DNA from: Actinomadura sp. KC06
GTDB lineage: Bacteria > Actinomycetota > Actinomycetes > Streptosporangiales > Streptosporangiaceae
Length of the DNA: 64,000 bases
Assembly (NCBI RefSeq): GCF_004348735.1
Contig: NZ_SMKT01000026.1
Span: 1 to 64,000 of the forward strand
Direction of reading: 5' to 3'
Position 1 is the first letter of the stretch. The number at the start of each line of letters is the position of its first letter. The notes under the pieces are model-generated. The model saw nothing but the letters and a program-made list of their open reading frames with translations. It had not been told where the DNA came from and searched no databases. Positions 45,513 to 56,177 of the stretch are shown piece after piece. The translations under genes were made by a program, and so were the position numbers.

Positions 45513-46238
45513 ATGACGCGGTTCCCGGAGGTCGGCAGGCTTGTCGCCGAGGCGTGGCCCGCGCCGTCCACCCAGGATATGGGCGGCTGGCTGTTGCGGC
45601 ACGCCGCAGGGGTGACCAAGCGAGCCAACTCCGTCCTGCCTCTGGGCGACCCGGGGGACGTGGGCCGCGCCGTCGATCAGGCGGAGCGCTTCTACGCCGC
45701 GGTTGGGTTGCCGACCGTGTTCTCGATCGACGCCCAGGCGAAGCCCGCGGAACTCGACGGGTTCCTTGAGGGACGCGGTTACGAGCTAGTGGATCCGACG
45801 CTTGCCTTGGTGGCGGACGTAGCAGGGCGCTACGAGCGTGACGGGGTGGAGATCGCGCCCGCGCCGTCCAAGGAGTGGCTGGGCATTTGGTGGTCGGTGG
45901 ACGGCCGCTTCGACCACGCACTGCCGACGGCGGAGAAAATCCTGACCGGCGTACCGGCTGCCTACGCGTCACTGGACGGCGTCGCCGTCGGACGCGCCGT
46001 GCCCCAAGGAAAGTGGCTCGGCATCTACGCGATGGCCGTCGCGCCAGAAGCGCGCAGGCGGGGACTGGGACGGCGCGTCCTGCGCGCCCTGCTCGACTGG
46101 GGACGCGAGCAGGGATGCGAGCGGGCCTACCTGGTCGTCGTCGAACGGAACGCGCCGGCGCGCGCGATGTACGAGTCGGAGGGATTCGCGCACGTCAGCG
46201 GCTATCACTATCGGGTGAAGAATGTCACCGGCGGCTGA
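45513..46238 (+). CDS. GNAT family N-acetyltransferase
   Basis: A 241-aa acetyltransferase. The C-terminal half (about 130-235) has the acetyl-CoA pyrophosphate loop APEARRRGLGRRVLRALLDWG, then AYLVVVERNAPARAMYESEGF, the classic GNAT motifs A and B. The N-terminal half is a diverged second GNAT-like lobe (RRHAAGVTKRANSVLPLG), giving the two-domain form seen in many actinobacterial GNATs. Substrate unknown. Confidence 0.88.
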   Translation: MTRFPEVGRLVAEAWPAPSTQDMGGWLLRHAAGVTKRANSVLPLGDPGDVGRAVDQAERFYAAVGLPTVFSIDAQAKPAELDGFLEGRGYELVDPTLALVADVAGRYERDGVEIAPAPSKEWLGIWWSVDGRFDHALPTAEKILTGVPAAYASLDGVAVGRAVPQGKWLGIYAMAVAPEARRRGLGRRVLRALLDWGREQGCERAYLVVVERNAPARAMYESEGFAHVSGYHYRVKNVTGG

Positions 46239-46253
46239 GAGCGGGACCGGATC

Positions 46254-46269
46254 GGTGATCCACATCACC
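46254..46269. promoter_or_regulatory. Inverted repeat / Crp-like motif
   Basis: GGTGA-N6-TCACC (46254-46269), with 6-bp arms GGTGAT and ATCACC around CCAC. It fits the GTGA-N6-TCAC Crp core but could equally be a short hairpin after the GNAT gene. Confidence 0.25.
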
Positions 46270-46419
46270 CGGCCCGCCATTCGCTGAGACGTTATGCGAT
46301 CAATTGATTACGCAGCGGAGTCGGCGTCTCAATTCGCGCGGGGAGCGCCGAACGGGCGGAATGCGAACGGCGGCCACCGTCTCCGATGGCCGCCGTTCGA
46401 GGCTCCTGCTATATGGGGA

Positions 46420-46650
46420 TCACCGCTCGTCGTCCGGGGCGACGGCCGGGGTTTCGATGAGCCGGTCGGTCTCGTCCTGAATGTCGGCCCCGTTGGCGCG
46501 GAGGGCCTCTGCGTACTTGCGTCCGTGGTGGGCGCAGAACAGAAGGTCGCCGCCGCCTACAAGGACTGCACGGACGTAGGCCTGAGCGCCGCAGCGGTCG
46601 CATCGGTCGGCGACGGTCAACGGCTTGGTTGGGGCAAGGGCTCCAGTCAC
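46420..46650 (-). CDS. Small zinc-binding protein (DUF7455-like)
   Basis: A 76-aa protein with CDRCGAQAYVRAVLVGGGDL followed by LFCAHHGRKY: two Cys in CxxC and a CxxH form a probable zinc site. The size and position between the principal sigma factor and parE are typical of a small conserved actinobacterial family. Its function is unknown. A Crp-like site at 46755-46768 lies about 105 bp upstream. Confidence 0.85.
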   Translation of the reverse strand: MTGALAPTKPLTVADRCDRCGAQAYVRAVLVGGGDLLFCAHHGRKYAEALRANGADIQDETDRLIETPAVAPDDER

Positions 46651-46754
46651 GGCACCTTCCTCATGCTCGGGGTCGGTACTTAGGACAACATCTAACCCGA
46701 CGCTGACGTTCCCAACCTGGTTCTTCGTACGCCCACAGCAGAATGGCCCAATAA

Positions 46755-46768
46755 GTGACCGACGTCAC
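46755..46768. promoter_or_regulatory. Candidate Crp-type operator before parE/DUF7455-like genes
   Basis: GTGA-CCGACG-TCAC; with flanking bases AGTGA...TCACA it matches 9 of 10 positions of the Crp consensus. It sits in the divergent 357-bp gap between the small zinc protein gene and parE, in which no other feature was found. Confidence 0.4.
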
Positions 46769-47007
46769 AGCGGACGTCGTCCTGTCGGAAGGGCGTCATG
46801 GTGATCAGTGCGCCGTCCATCATGACCCTGAGCAGGGACTCCTAATCGCGGCAATGCGGACGCCGGCGTTCCGGGTAGCCTGGCGAACCGTCAGGAACCG
46901 CCGCGCGGGCGTGCCGGAACGTCCGCGGCGGCGAGCCTTTCGGAGGATTGTCGGCTACCGGGGGTACTCTGCTGCCGACCGTCCCACCCCCGAGGAGCAC
47001 ACGCACG

Positions 47008-49098
<2,091 letters not shown>

Positions 49099-49229
49099 CC
49101 CGCCGCGTGCGTTGACCCGCCCGGCGGGACGTCGCGTCCACCTGGCGGGGCGTGTCCACCCGGCGGTGGAGAGCGGGATTCCAGCCTGACGCCGATCCGC
49201 GCACGGCCGCCGTCCCTTAGCTTCATAGC

Positions 49230-50384
49230 GTGAAGTCCGTGAAGTCGGTGAAGTGCAGAACGTCGCATGTCGAGCGGTTCGCGTTGGCGGCCATCGTCGG
49301 CGTGCTGCTGGCGTGGGCGGGGTTCTCCTACGTGCGCGCCCTCTTCGACTCCGAGGACCCGCCGGCGCTGCACGGGATCGGCCTGGTCATCACCGTCCTG
49401 AACGTCGTCATGATCGTCCTTCTGGTCGGCGGCGTGCGCACCGGCCGGGAGAAGGAGTCGCGGTGGCGGACGGCGTCGATCGTCCTGCTGGTGGGCGCCG
49501 TGACGGCCTCGGTCGCCTTCTACGGGATCGAGCCTGATTTCGGCGGCGGGTTCGTCGTCGCCATGATCGCCCTCTGGGCGCTGTTCTTCCGGCTGCCGCT
49601 CCTCTTGGGCATCGCCGCGAGCGGTGTGACGGTCCTCGCGGTGAGCGTCCTCGGCGCGCTTTTCCGGGACGACGGCGCCGATCTCGGGCTGCTGATCGCC
49701 TTCATGGGCGTCACGCTGGGCGCCGCCGCGAGCCGCCAGGGCATGGCCGCGCAGGAGGCGACCCGCCGCGCGGAGGCCGCCAACGCCGTGCTGGCCGAAC
49801 GGTCGCACATCGCGCGGGAGATCCACGACATCCTCGCCCATTCGTTGTCGGCGCAGATCGTCCACCTGGAGGGGGCGCGGCTGCTGCTGTCCCGGGACGG
49901 CGACCGTGTGCAGGCGTTGGACCGGGTAGAGCGCGCGCGGAACCTCGCCCGTTCGGGCCTGGACGAGACCAGGCGGGCCTTGGCCACGCTCCGCGGGGAG
50001 ATCCCGGAGCCCAAGGAGGTCCTGGCGGAACTGGCCGAGGAGTTCCATGCGGGCACCGGCCGCCCCTGCGACGTGCAGGTGACCGGCGAACCGCGCGAAC
50101 TGTCGCCGCAGGCGGGGCTCGCCGTCGTCCGCACCGCGCAGGAGGCGCTCACGAACGTTCGCAAGCACGCTCCCGGCGCGCGCGCACGGGTCGTCCTGCG
50201 CTACCTGAACGACAGGGTCGAACTCGAAGTGACCGATAGCGGCGCCACCGAGCAGGTCGTGGAGCTGGGCGGCGGTGGGTACGGGCTGGTCGGGATGCGG
50301 GAGCGCGCCGAACTGATCGATGGGACGCTGGTGACGGGCCCGGACGGCAAGGGGTTCCGTGTGTCCCTCCAGGTGCCGGTATGA
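49230..50384 (+). CDS. NarL-family sensor histidine kinase
   Basis: A 384-aa membrane sensor kinase. About five or six membrane helices fill the first ~170 residues, followed by a HisKA_3 dimerisation helix with the phospho-acceptor in REIHDILAHSLSAQ, and a HATPase_c domain (RTAQEALTNVRKHA, GGGGYGLVGMRERA). No extracellular sensor domain is evident, so the signal may be within the membrane. It pairs with the response regulator 52 bp downstream. Its last codons are part of an 18-bp tandem repeat. Confidence 0.93.
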   Translation: MKSVKSVKCRTSHVERFALAAIVGVLLAWAGFSYVRALFDSEDPPALHGIGLVITVLNVVMIVLLVGGVRTGREKESRWRTASIVLLVGAVTASVAFYGIEPDFGGGFVVAMIALWALFFRLPLLLGIAASGVTVLAVSVLGALFRDDGADLGLLIAFMGVTLGAAASRQGMAAQEATRRAEAANAVLAERSHIAREIHDILAHSLSAQIVHLEGARLLLSRDGDRVQALDRVERARNLARSGLDETRRALATLRGEIPEPKEVLAELAEEFHAGTGRPCDVQVTGEPRELSPQAGLAVVRTAQEALTNVRKHAPGARARVVLRYLNDRVELEVTDSGATEQVVELGGGGYGLVGMRERAELIDGTLVTGPDGKGFRVSLQVPV

Positions 50385-50426
50385 CGCTGGGTGCCGGTGT
50401 GACGGGGAGTGCCGGTGTGACGGGAG
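50373..50426 (+). repeat. Three 18-bp tandem repeats at the kinase/regulator junction
   Basis: Units begin at 50373, 50391 and 50409, each gtgccggtRtgacg plus four variable bases. The first unit contains the last residues (Val-Pro-Val) and stop of the kinase gene, so the copies also reproduce a stop codon. They lie just before the response-regulator start at 50437. Confidence 0.85.
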
Positions 50427-50436
50427 GCGGGGCGCG

Positions 50437-51096
50437 GTGAGCGAGAAGACGAGGATCCTGGTCGTCGACGACCAGACCGTCGTGCGCGAGGGCCTGGTGC
50501 TGCTGCTCGAACTGCTGCCCGGCCTCGATGTGGCCGGGGCCTGCGGGGACGGCGAGCAGGCCGTGGCGATGGTCGCGGAACTGGATCCGGACGTCGTCCT
50601 GATGGACCTGCGGATGCCGCGCATGGACGGCGTCGAGGCGACCCGCCGGATCAAGGAGGCCCATCCGGACGTGGAGATCGTCGTCCTCACCACCTACGCC
50701 GACGACGAGTCGATCTTCGCGGCGCTGCGCGCCGGGGCCCGCGGCTACCTCACCAAGGACGCCGGCGCGGACGAGATCGCGCGGGCGATCGCCGCCGTCC
50801 GCGGGGGAGCGGCGCAGCTCGACCCGGCCGTCCAGCGCCGCCTCGTGGAGGCCGTCGCGACCGGTGACCGGCCCCGCGGTCCCGGCCGTGACGGGCTGCC
50901 GGACGGCCTCACCCGCCGCGAGGCCGAGGTGCTCGCCCTGATCGCGCGGGGACGCTCCAACGCCGAGATCGCCGGCGACCTGTTCATCTCCGAGGCGACC
51001 GTCAAGACGCACATCAACAACCTGTTCGCCAAGGCGAGCCTGCGCGACCGGGCGCAGGCCGTCACGTACGCGTTCAGGCACGGCCTCGCCGGTTGA
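50437..51096 (+). CDS. NarL/FixJ-family response regulator
   Basis: A 219-aa two-domain regulator. The receiver domain begins MSEKTRILVVDDQTVVREGL, with the phospho-Asp in DVVLMDLRMPRMDG and the conserved Lys in YLTKDAGADE. The C-terminal LuxR helix-turn-helix is LTRREAEVLALIARGRSNAEIAGDLFISEATVKTHINNLFAK. GTG 50437 follows GGGAGGCGGGGC. It is the partner of the adjacent kinase; targets unknown. Confidence 0.95.
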   Translation: MSEKTRILVVDDQTVVREGLVLLLELLPGLDVAGACGDGEQAVAMVAELDPDVVLMDLRMPRMDGVEATRRIKEAHPDVEIVVLTTYADDESIFAALRAGARGYLTKDAGADEIARAIAAVRGGAAQLDPAVQRRLVEAVATGDRPRGPGRDGLPDGLTRREAEVLALIARGRSNAEIAGDLFISEATVKTHINNLFAKASLRDRAQAVTYAFRHGLAG

Positions 51097-51162
51097 TCGT
51101 CGATCACCACGGTGCAAGATCTCGGTCAAAGGCCGGGCGGGCGCGTCCCGGCGGCCGGGAGC

Positions 51163-51552
51163 ATGAAGACCGTGCTCAGAACCTGCATGATCGCGGACTA
51201 CCTGCGCCCGTACGCGCAATGGCGGATCAACCGTCCCGACCCATGCGACGACGGCCGCAACGCACGCGCCGCGATCGGTCTCATCGACGCGGCCGCCTAT
51301 GTGATGCAACTGGACGAAAGCGCCCGCGTCATCGTCCGCATGGCCGTCGCCGGCTGCTTCACCACGGGCCGTTTCAATCCGGGCGCCGAAGGCGAGCGAC
51401 TGATCCGCTTCTGGCATTACGACAACGCCGACGGCGGGCCGTCCGACCTGCTCGAAGCCCTGGCCGCGGCAGCTGAACGCGGCCTGCGGTCGAAGAACGT
51501 CGGAGCCGTTGCGCTGCCGCGTCCGCGCGAGGGCGAAGCCACTCCCGCGTAA
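51163..51552 (+). CDS. Hypothetical 129-aa protein
   Basis: Starts MKTVLRTCMIADYLRPYAQWRINRP, with GGGAGC just before the ATG. No membrane segment or known motif. The central LIDAAAYVMQLDESARVIVRMAVAGCFTTGRFNPG is probably helical, and the C-terminus is flexible. It follows the two-component genes in the same direction, so it may be co-transcribed. Not recognised. Confidence 0.6.
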   Translation: MKTVLRTCMIADYLRPYAQWRINRPDPCDDGRNARAAIGLIDAAAYVMQLDESARVIVRMAVAGCFTTGRFNPGAEGERLIRFWHYDNADGGPSDLLEALAAAAERGLRSKNVGAVALPRPREGEATPA

Positions 51553-51608
51553 CTCGACCGGCGTAACTCAGCCTTTGTGATTCCGCTGGTGTGATTACAA
51601 GCGCTGTA

Positions 51609-52184
51609 TTACACCGGCTCGTTTCCGGGCTTCCATTTGATTCCGCAGCCGAGGCTCGGCGTGTGCGGCTCCGGCACGTCCTTGCCCGCCAGCACGAGGT
51701 CGAGCGCGGCCCGGAGCGACGCGCCGTCCGCCGGGACGTCGTTGCGCGGGCGGGCGCCGTCGAACTCGCCCCGGTAAGCGAGCCGCCGCTCCCGGTCGTA
51801 CAGGAAGAGGTCGGGCGTGCAGGCGGCGCGGAACGCCCGGGCGGTCTCCTGCGACTCGTCCACCAGGTAGGGGAACGCGAACCCGGCGCGTTCGGCCTGC
51901 TCACGCAGGTGCTCGACGCCGTCGTCCGGATAGTTGACGACGTCGTTGCTGCCCACGGCGACCGTGGCGAGGCCGTTGTCCGCGTACTCGGACGTGACGG
52001 CGCCGAGAGCGTCCTCGATTCGGCGCACGTACGGGCAATGGTTGGACAGGAACGCCACCAGCAGGGCGGACGCCTCCGGGAAGTCGTCGTCCGACACCGT
52101 CCTGCCGTCGATGGACGGAAGGCTGAACGCCGGAACCGGGGACCCGAGCGGAACCATGAACGATGCGATCGGCATGCCGCCCAT
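51609..52184 (-). CDS. Thioredoxin-fold (redoxin) protein
   Basis: A 191-aa AhpC/TSA-redoxin-like protein. The segment AFSLPSIDGRTVSDDDF leads to LLVAFLSNHCPYV, where Cys in NHCPYV stands at the peroxidatic position; CTPDLFLYDRE and the C-terminal LGCGIKWK follow. It lacks a classic CxxC. This subfamily (thioredoxin family, NHCPYV) is widespread but its substrate is unknown. ATG 52184 or 52175 could be the start. Confidence 0.88.
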   Translation of the reverse strand: MGGMPIASFMVPLGSPVPAFSLPSIDGRTVSDDDFPEASALLVAFLSNHCPYVRRIEDALGAVTSEYADNGLATVAVGSNDVVNYPDDGVEHLREQAERAGFAFPYLVDESQETARAFRAACTPDLFLYDRERRLAYRGEFDGARPRNDVPADGASLRAALDLVLAGKDVPEPHTPSLGCGIKWKPGNEPV

Positions 52185-52196
52185 TCTGACGCACAC

Positions 52197-52320
52197 GGTT
52201 CGTGGCGCGCCGCGGTCGTGGCGCGACCGCTCGTGGCGCACCCGGTCGTGGCGCGCCCCAGGTCGCGGCGCACCGGCTCGCGGCGCACCCGTTCGTAGTG
52301 CACCCGCTCGTGGCGGGCCC
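52197..52320. repeat. ~16-bp tandem repeat array downstream of parC
   Basis: About seven units related to cgtggcgcacccggt (ggtcgtggcgcgacc, gctcgtggcgcaccc, ggtcgtggcgcgccc, and others) fill the gap between the thioredoxin-like gene start and the parC stop. No gene or clear promoter is visible within it. Confidence 0.75.
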
Positions 52321-52324
52321 GGGG

Positions 52325-54814
52325 TCACTCCTCGGGGGCGTCCTCCTCTGGGGGCGGTGGGCCCAGGGGGCCGCTGATGGCGGTCAGGGGCTTGTCGAGT
52401 TTCTCGCCGGAGCCGTCCCTGCGTCCCAGAGTCACGTTCAGCATGGCCGGTTTTCCGTTGGCCGCTGCGGCGCGGAGCGGGGTCGGCGCCGCCCACGCCT
52501 GCAGCAGGACGTCCTCGCCCTTGAGGAAGCGGTGCGCGCGGACGCCTCCGGTCGCGCGTCCCTTGGCCGGGAAGTCGGCGAAGTCGGCGAGCTTGATCGC
52601 GCCGGTCTGGGTGCCGGGCAGCGCGGACGACGAGCCGGAGACCGTGATGACGCGGGCCTCGCGGGACGGGTCGATCGCGCCGAACCACAGGACGCGGGCG
52701 TCCGCGCCCAGCTTGATGCCCGCCATGCCGCCCGCCGCGCGGCCCTGGGGCCGGACGATCGAGGCGGAGAAGTGCAGGAGCTGCGCGTCGGTCGTGATGA
52801 ACACGAGGTGCTGGTCGTCGGAGAGGAGCTGCACGGCGCCGATGACGCGGTCGCCGTCCTTGAGGCCGATGACCTCGAACTCGTCGCGGTTGGCGGGAAA
52901 CTCGGGGACGACCCGTTTCACCACGCCCTGCTCGGTTCCGAGGGCCAGCCCGCCGCCCTCGTCGGTGACGGAGGCGATGCCCACGACCGTCTCGTCAGGT
53001 TCCAGGTCGACGTACTCGGTGACCGGGGCCCCGCCCGCCAGGGACGGCGGCGTCGCCGACGACGGGAGCGTCGGCAGGTCGAGGACGTCCACGCGGATCA
53101 TGCGGCCCAGCGACGTCACCGCGCCGACCTGGCCGCGCGCCGTGGCGGGGACGACGGACGTCAGCACGTCGTGCGCGGTGCGGGGGCCGCTGTCGGGCAG
53201 CGGGCCGGGCTCGTGCGTACGGGCCATCAGGCCGGTGGACGACAGCAGCACCGTGCACGGGTCGTCGGCCACCTCCAGCGGGACGGCCGTCGCCGCGGCC
53301 TGCCCGGAGGATTCGAGGAGGATCGTCCGGCGCGGGGTGGCGAACTCCTTGGCGACCTCGCCGAGTTCCTTGGAGACGACGCCGCGGAGCTTCTTCTCGG
53401 ATTCGAGAATCGCGGTCAGCTGCGCGATCTCCTTGGCGAGCTGCTCCTTCTCCTTCTCCAGCTCGAGCCGGTCGTAGCGGGTGAGGCGGCGGAGCGGCGT
53501 GTCGAGGATGTACTGGGACTGGATGTCGGAGAGCTCGAAGATCTGCATCAGGCGCTGCTTGGCCTGCGCGGCGTCGTCGCTCTGCCGGATGACCTGGATG
53601 ACCTCGTCGATGTTGAGGAGGGCGACGAGCAGGCCGTCCACGAGGTGGAGGCGGTCTTCGCGCTTCTTGCGGCGGAACATCGAGCGGCGGCGGACGACGT
53701 CGATGCGGTGGTCGACGTACACCTGCAGCATGTCGCGGAGCCCGAGTGTGCGCGGCTGCCCGTCGACGAGCGCGACGTTGTTGATGCCGAACGTCTCCTC
53801 CATCGGCGTCAGGCGGTAGAGGTCCTGCAGGACGGCCTCCGGGTTGAACCCGTTCTTGATCTCGATGACGAGGCGGAGGCCGACGTTGCGGTCGGTGAGG
53901 TCCTTCAGGTCGGCGATGCCCTGGAGCTTCTTCGCGTTGACCAGTTCCTTGATCTTGGCCTTGACGCGCTCCGGGCCGACCGCGTACGGGAGTTCGCTGA
54001 CGACGATGCCCTTGCGGCGCGGCGTCACGTTCTCGATGGTCGTGGTGGCGCGGGTGCGGAACGTCCCGCGGCCGTTGGCGTAGGCGTCGCGGATGCCGTC
54101 CAGGCCGACGATCTTGCCGCCGGTGGGCAGGTCGGGGCCGGGGACGTGGCGCATCAGGTCGTCGAGCGTGGCGTCGGGGTGGTCGATCAGGTGCCGGGCC
54201 GCGGCGATGACCTCGCCGAGGTTGTGCGGCGCCATGTTCGTCGCCATCCCGACCGCGATGCCGGACGCGCCGTTCACCAGCAGGTTCGGGAACGCCGCCG
54301 GGAGGACCTCGGGCTCGCGCTCCTGCCCGTCGTAGTTGGGGCGGAAGTCGACCGTGTCCTCGTCGATGGAGGCGACCATGAGCATCGCCTCGCGGGACAG
54401 GCGCGCCTCGGTGTACCGCATGGCGGCGGGCATGTCGTCGCCGCCGAGCGACCCGAAGTTGCCGTGCCCGTCGACCAGCGGCATCCGCATCGCCCAGGAC
54501 TGCGCCATCCGCACCATCGCGTCGTAGATCGCGCTGTCGCCGTGCGGATGCAGCTTGCCCATGACCTCGCCGACGACGCGGGCGCACTTGACGTGCCCGC
54601 GGTCGGGGCGCAGCCCCATCTCGTTCATCGAGTACAGAATCCGGCGCTGGACGGGCTTCAGCCCGTCGCGCACGTCCGGGAGCGCCCGCTGGTAGATGAC
54701 CGAGAGGGCGTACTCGAGGTAACTGCCGCGCATCTCGTCGGAGACGTCGACGTCGACGATGTTCTCTTCGAAGTCCGGCGGCGGGGGAGGTGCCTGGGAT
54801 CCGCGTCGTGCCAT
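52325..54814 (-). CDS. parC: DNA topoisomerase IV / gyrase-type subunit A
   Basis: An 829-aa breakage-reunion subunit. The active-site Tyr134 lies in AMRYTEARLS. The quinolone-determining region HPHGDSAIYDAMVRMAQ retains Ser94 and Asp98, the residues equivalent to GyrA S83/D87, so no resistance substitution is present. The C-terminal beta-pinwheel has degenerate repeats and ends in an acidic tail. It pairs with ParE (47008-49098) for chromosome decatenation, facing it across the two-component genes. Start is ATG 54814. Confidence 0.94.
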   Translation of the reverse strand: MARRGSQAPPPPPDFEENIVDVDVSDEMRGSYLEYALSVIYQRALPDVRDGLKPVQRRILYSMNEMGLRPDRGHVKCARVVGEVMGKLHPHGDSAIYDAMVRMAQSWAMRMPLVDGHGNFGSLGGDDMPAAMRYTEARLSREAMLMVASIDEDTVDFRPNYDGQEREPEVLPAAFPNLLVNGASGIAVGMATNMAPHNLGEVIAAARHLIDHPDATLDDLMRHVPGPDLPTGGKIVGLDGIRDAYANGRGTFRTRATTTIENVTPRRKGIVVSELPYAVGPERVKAKIKELVNAKKLQGIADLKDLTDRNVGLRLVIEIKNGFNPEAVLQDLYRLTPMEETFGINNVALVDGQPRTLGLRDMLQVYVDHRIDVVRRRSMFRRKKREDRLHLVDGLLVALLNIDEVIQVIRQSDDAAQAKQRLMQIFELSDIQSQYILDTPLRRLTRYDRLELEKEKEQLAKEIAQLTAILESEKKLRGVVSKELGEVAKEFATPRRTILLESSGQAAATAVPLEVADDPCTVLLSSTGLMARTHEPGPLPDSGPRTAHDVLTSVVPATARGQVGAVTSLGRMIRVDVLDLPTLPSSATPPSLAGGAPVTEYVDLEPDETVVGIASVTDEGGGLALGTEQGVVKRVVPEFPANRDEFEVIGLKDGDRVIGAVQLLSDDQHLVFITTDAQLLHFSASIVRPQGRAAGGMAGIKLGADARVLWFGAIDPSREARVITVSGSSSALPGTQTGAIKLADFADFPAKGRATGGVRAHRFLKGEDVLLQAWAAPTPLRAAAANGKPAMLNVTLGRRDGSGEKLDKPLTAISGPLGPPPPEEDAPEE

Positions 54815-54961
54815 GCCCACATTGTGGCCGGTCCCAGGGACAACTTTCGCCCGCCCCACCGGGTGTGGCGTCCGGTTCGCCTGATCGGTGCCGTTCCGTC
54901 ACCTCCGCGGACCTGGCACATTGGTGCCGGACGGTTCCGATCTCCGCAGGTGGAGGTACCC

Positions 54962-56125
54962 TTGAGCGCGCTGGCCGACTTCCAGAACTCGATCTATCTG
55001 CAGGGGCTCGGCGACGTCGTCCCGGCGCTGCCGACGGACCTGACGAAGCTGGAGGCCCTCGCCGAGGGCTCGCTGTCGGCGCAGGCGTTCGGGTACGTGG
55101 CGGGAGCGGCGGGCAGCGAGGCGACCGCCCGAGCCAACCGCGCGGCGTTCGACCGGTGGCGGATCGTCCCGAGGATGCTCAGGGACGTGGCCGACCGCGA
55201 CCTGTCCGTGCAGGTGCTGGGTACCGAAATGCCGTCCCCGGTGGTGCTCGGCCCCATCGGCGTTCTGTCGATCGTCCATCCCGATGGTGAACTCGCCGTC
55301 GCGCGGGCGGCGGCGGCAGAGCGCGTGCCGATGGTGCTGAGCACGGCGTCCTCGCACAACATCGAGGACGTGGCGGACGCGAACGGCGACGGGCCGCGCT
55401 GGTACCAGCTGTACTGGCCGAAGAACCGGGATCTCGCCGTCAGTTTCCTGGAGCGGGCCAAGGCGGCCGGGTACACGGCGCTCGTCGTCACTCTCGACAC
55501 GTTCACGCTGGCGTGGCGTCCGCGCGACTTGGACCAGGCGTACCTGCCGTTCCTGCGCGGAATCGGCGTCGCCAACTATCTCAGCGACCCGGTCTTCCAG
55601 GGCATGGTCGGCGGCCCGATCACCGACGCCAACCGGGACCAGGCGATCCTGCACTGGGTCGCCAACTTCGGGAACCCCAGCCTGACCTGGGACGACCTGA
55701 TCTTCGTGCGGGAGCACTGGGACGGCCCGATCGCGCTCAAGGGCATCCAGCATCCGGACGACGCCCGCCACGCCGTCGACGCGGGCATGGACGGCGTGAT
55801 CGTCTCGAACCACGGCGGGCGGCAGGTGGACGGCGCCGTCGCCTCCCTCGACGCACTGCCGGGTGTGGTCGACGCCGTCCGAGACCAGGCGACGGTGCTG
55901 TTCGACAGCGGAATCCGCACGGGATCGGACATCGCCAAGGCGCTCGCACTCGGGGCTAAGGCGGTGCTGGTCGCGCGTCCGTACGCCTATGGGCTGGCGC
56001 TCGCGGGTCAGGCGGGCGTACAGCACGTCCTGCGCTGCCTCCAGGCGGAACTGGAATTGACGTTGGCGCTCTCGGGCTTCACCCGTCCGGACGAACTGAA
56101 CCCAGAGTTTCTCGTACGCGCGTGA
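54962..56125 (+). CDS. Lactate 2-monooxygenase-like FMN enzyme
   Basis: A 387-aa alpha-hydroxy-acid oxidase. It contains MPSPVVLGPIG, WYQLYWPKNRDLAVSFLERA, LVVTLDTFTLAWRPRDL, IALKGIQHPDDARHAVD, and the catalytic VSNHGGRQVDGAVASLDALP (His/Arg). The LAWRPRDL region and length resemble mycobacterial L-lactate 2-monooxygenase (decarboxylating lactate to acetate and CO2) rather than short lactate oxidases. FMN-dependent. TTG 54962 follows GGTGGAGG. Divergent from parC with a ~145-bp gap. Confidence 0.9.
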   Translation: MSALADFQNSIYLQGLGDVVPALPTDLTKLEALAEGSLSAQAFGYVAGAAGSEATARANRAAFDRWRIVPRMLRDVADRDLSVQVLGTEMPSPVVLGPIGVLSIVHPDGELAVARAAAAERVPMVLSTASSHNIEDVADANGDGPRWYQLYWPKNRDLAVSFLERAKAAGYTALVVTLDTFTLAWRPRDLDQAYLPFLRGIGVANYLSDPVFQGMVGGPITDANRDQAILHWVANFGNPSLTWDDLIFVREHWDGPIALKGIQHPDDARHAVDAGMDGVIVSNHGGRQVDGAVASLDALPGVVDAVRDQATVLFDSGIRTGSDIAKALALGAKAVLVARPYAYGLALAGQAGVQHVLRCLQAELELTLALSGFTRPDELNPEFLVRA

Positions 56126-56177
56126 CGGGAGGCTTGTGCGGCGTGACCGGGCGCGCCTCTGGGGTAGGGAGAGGCGC

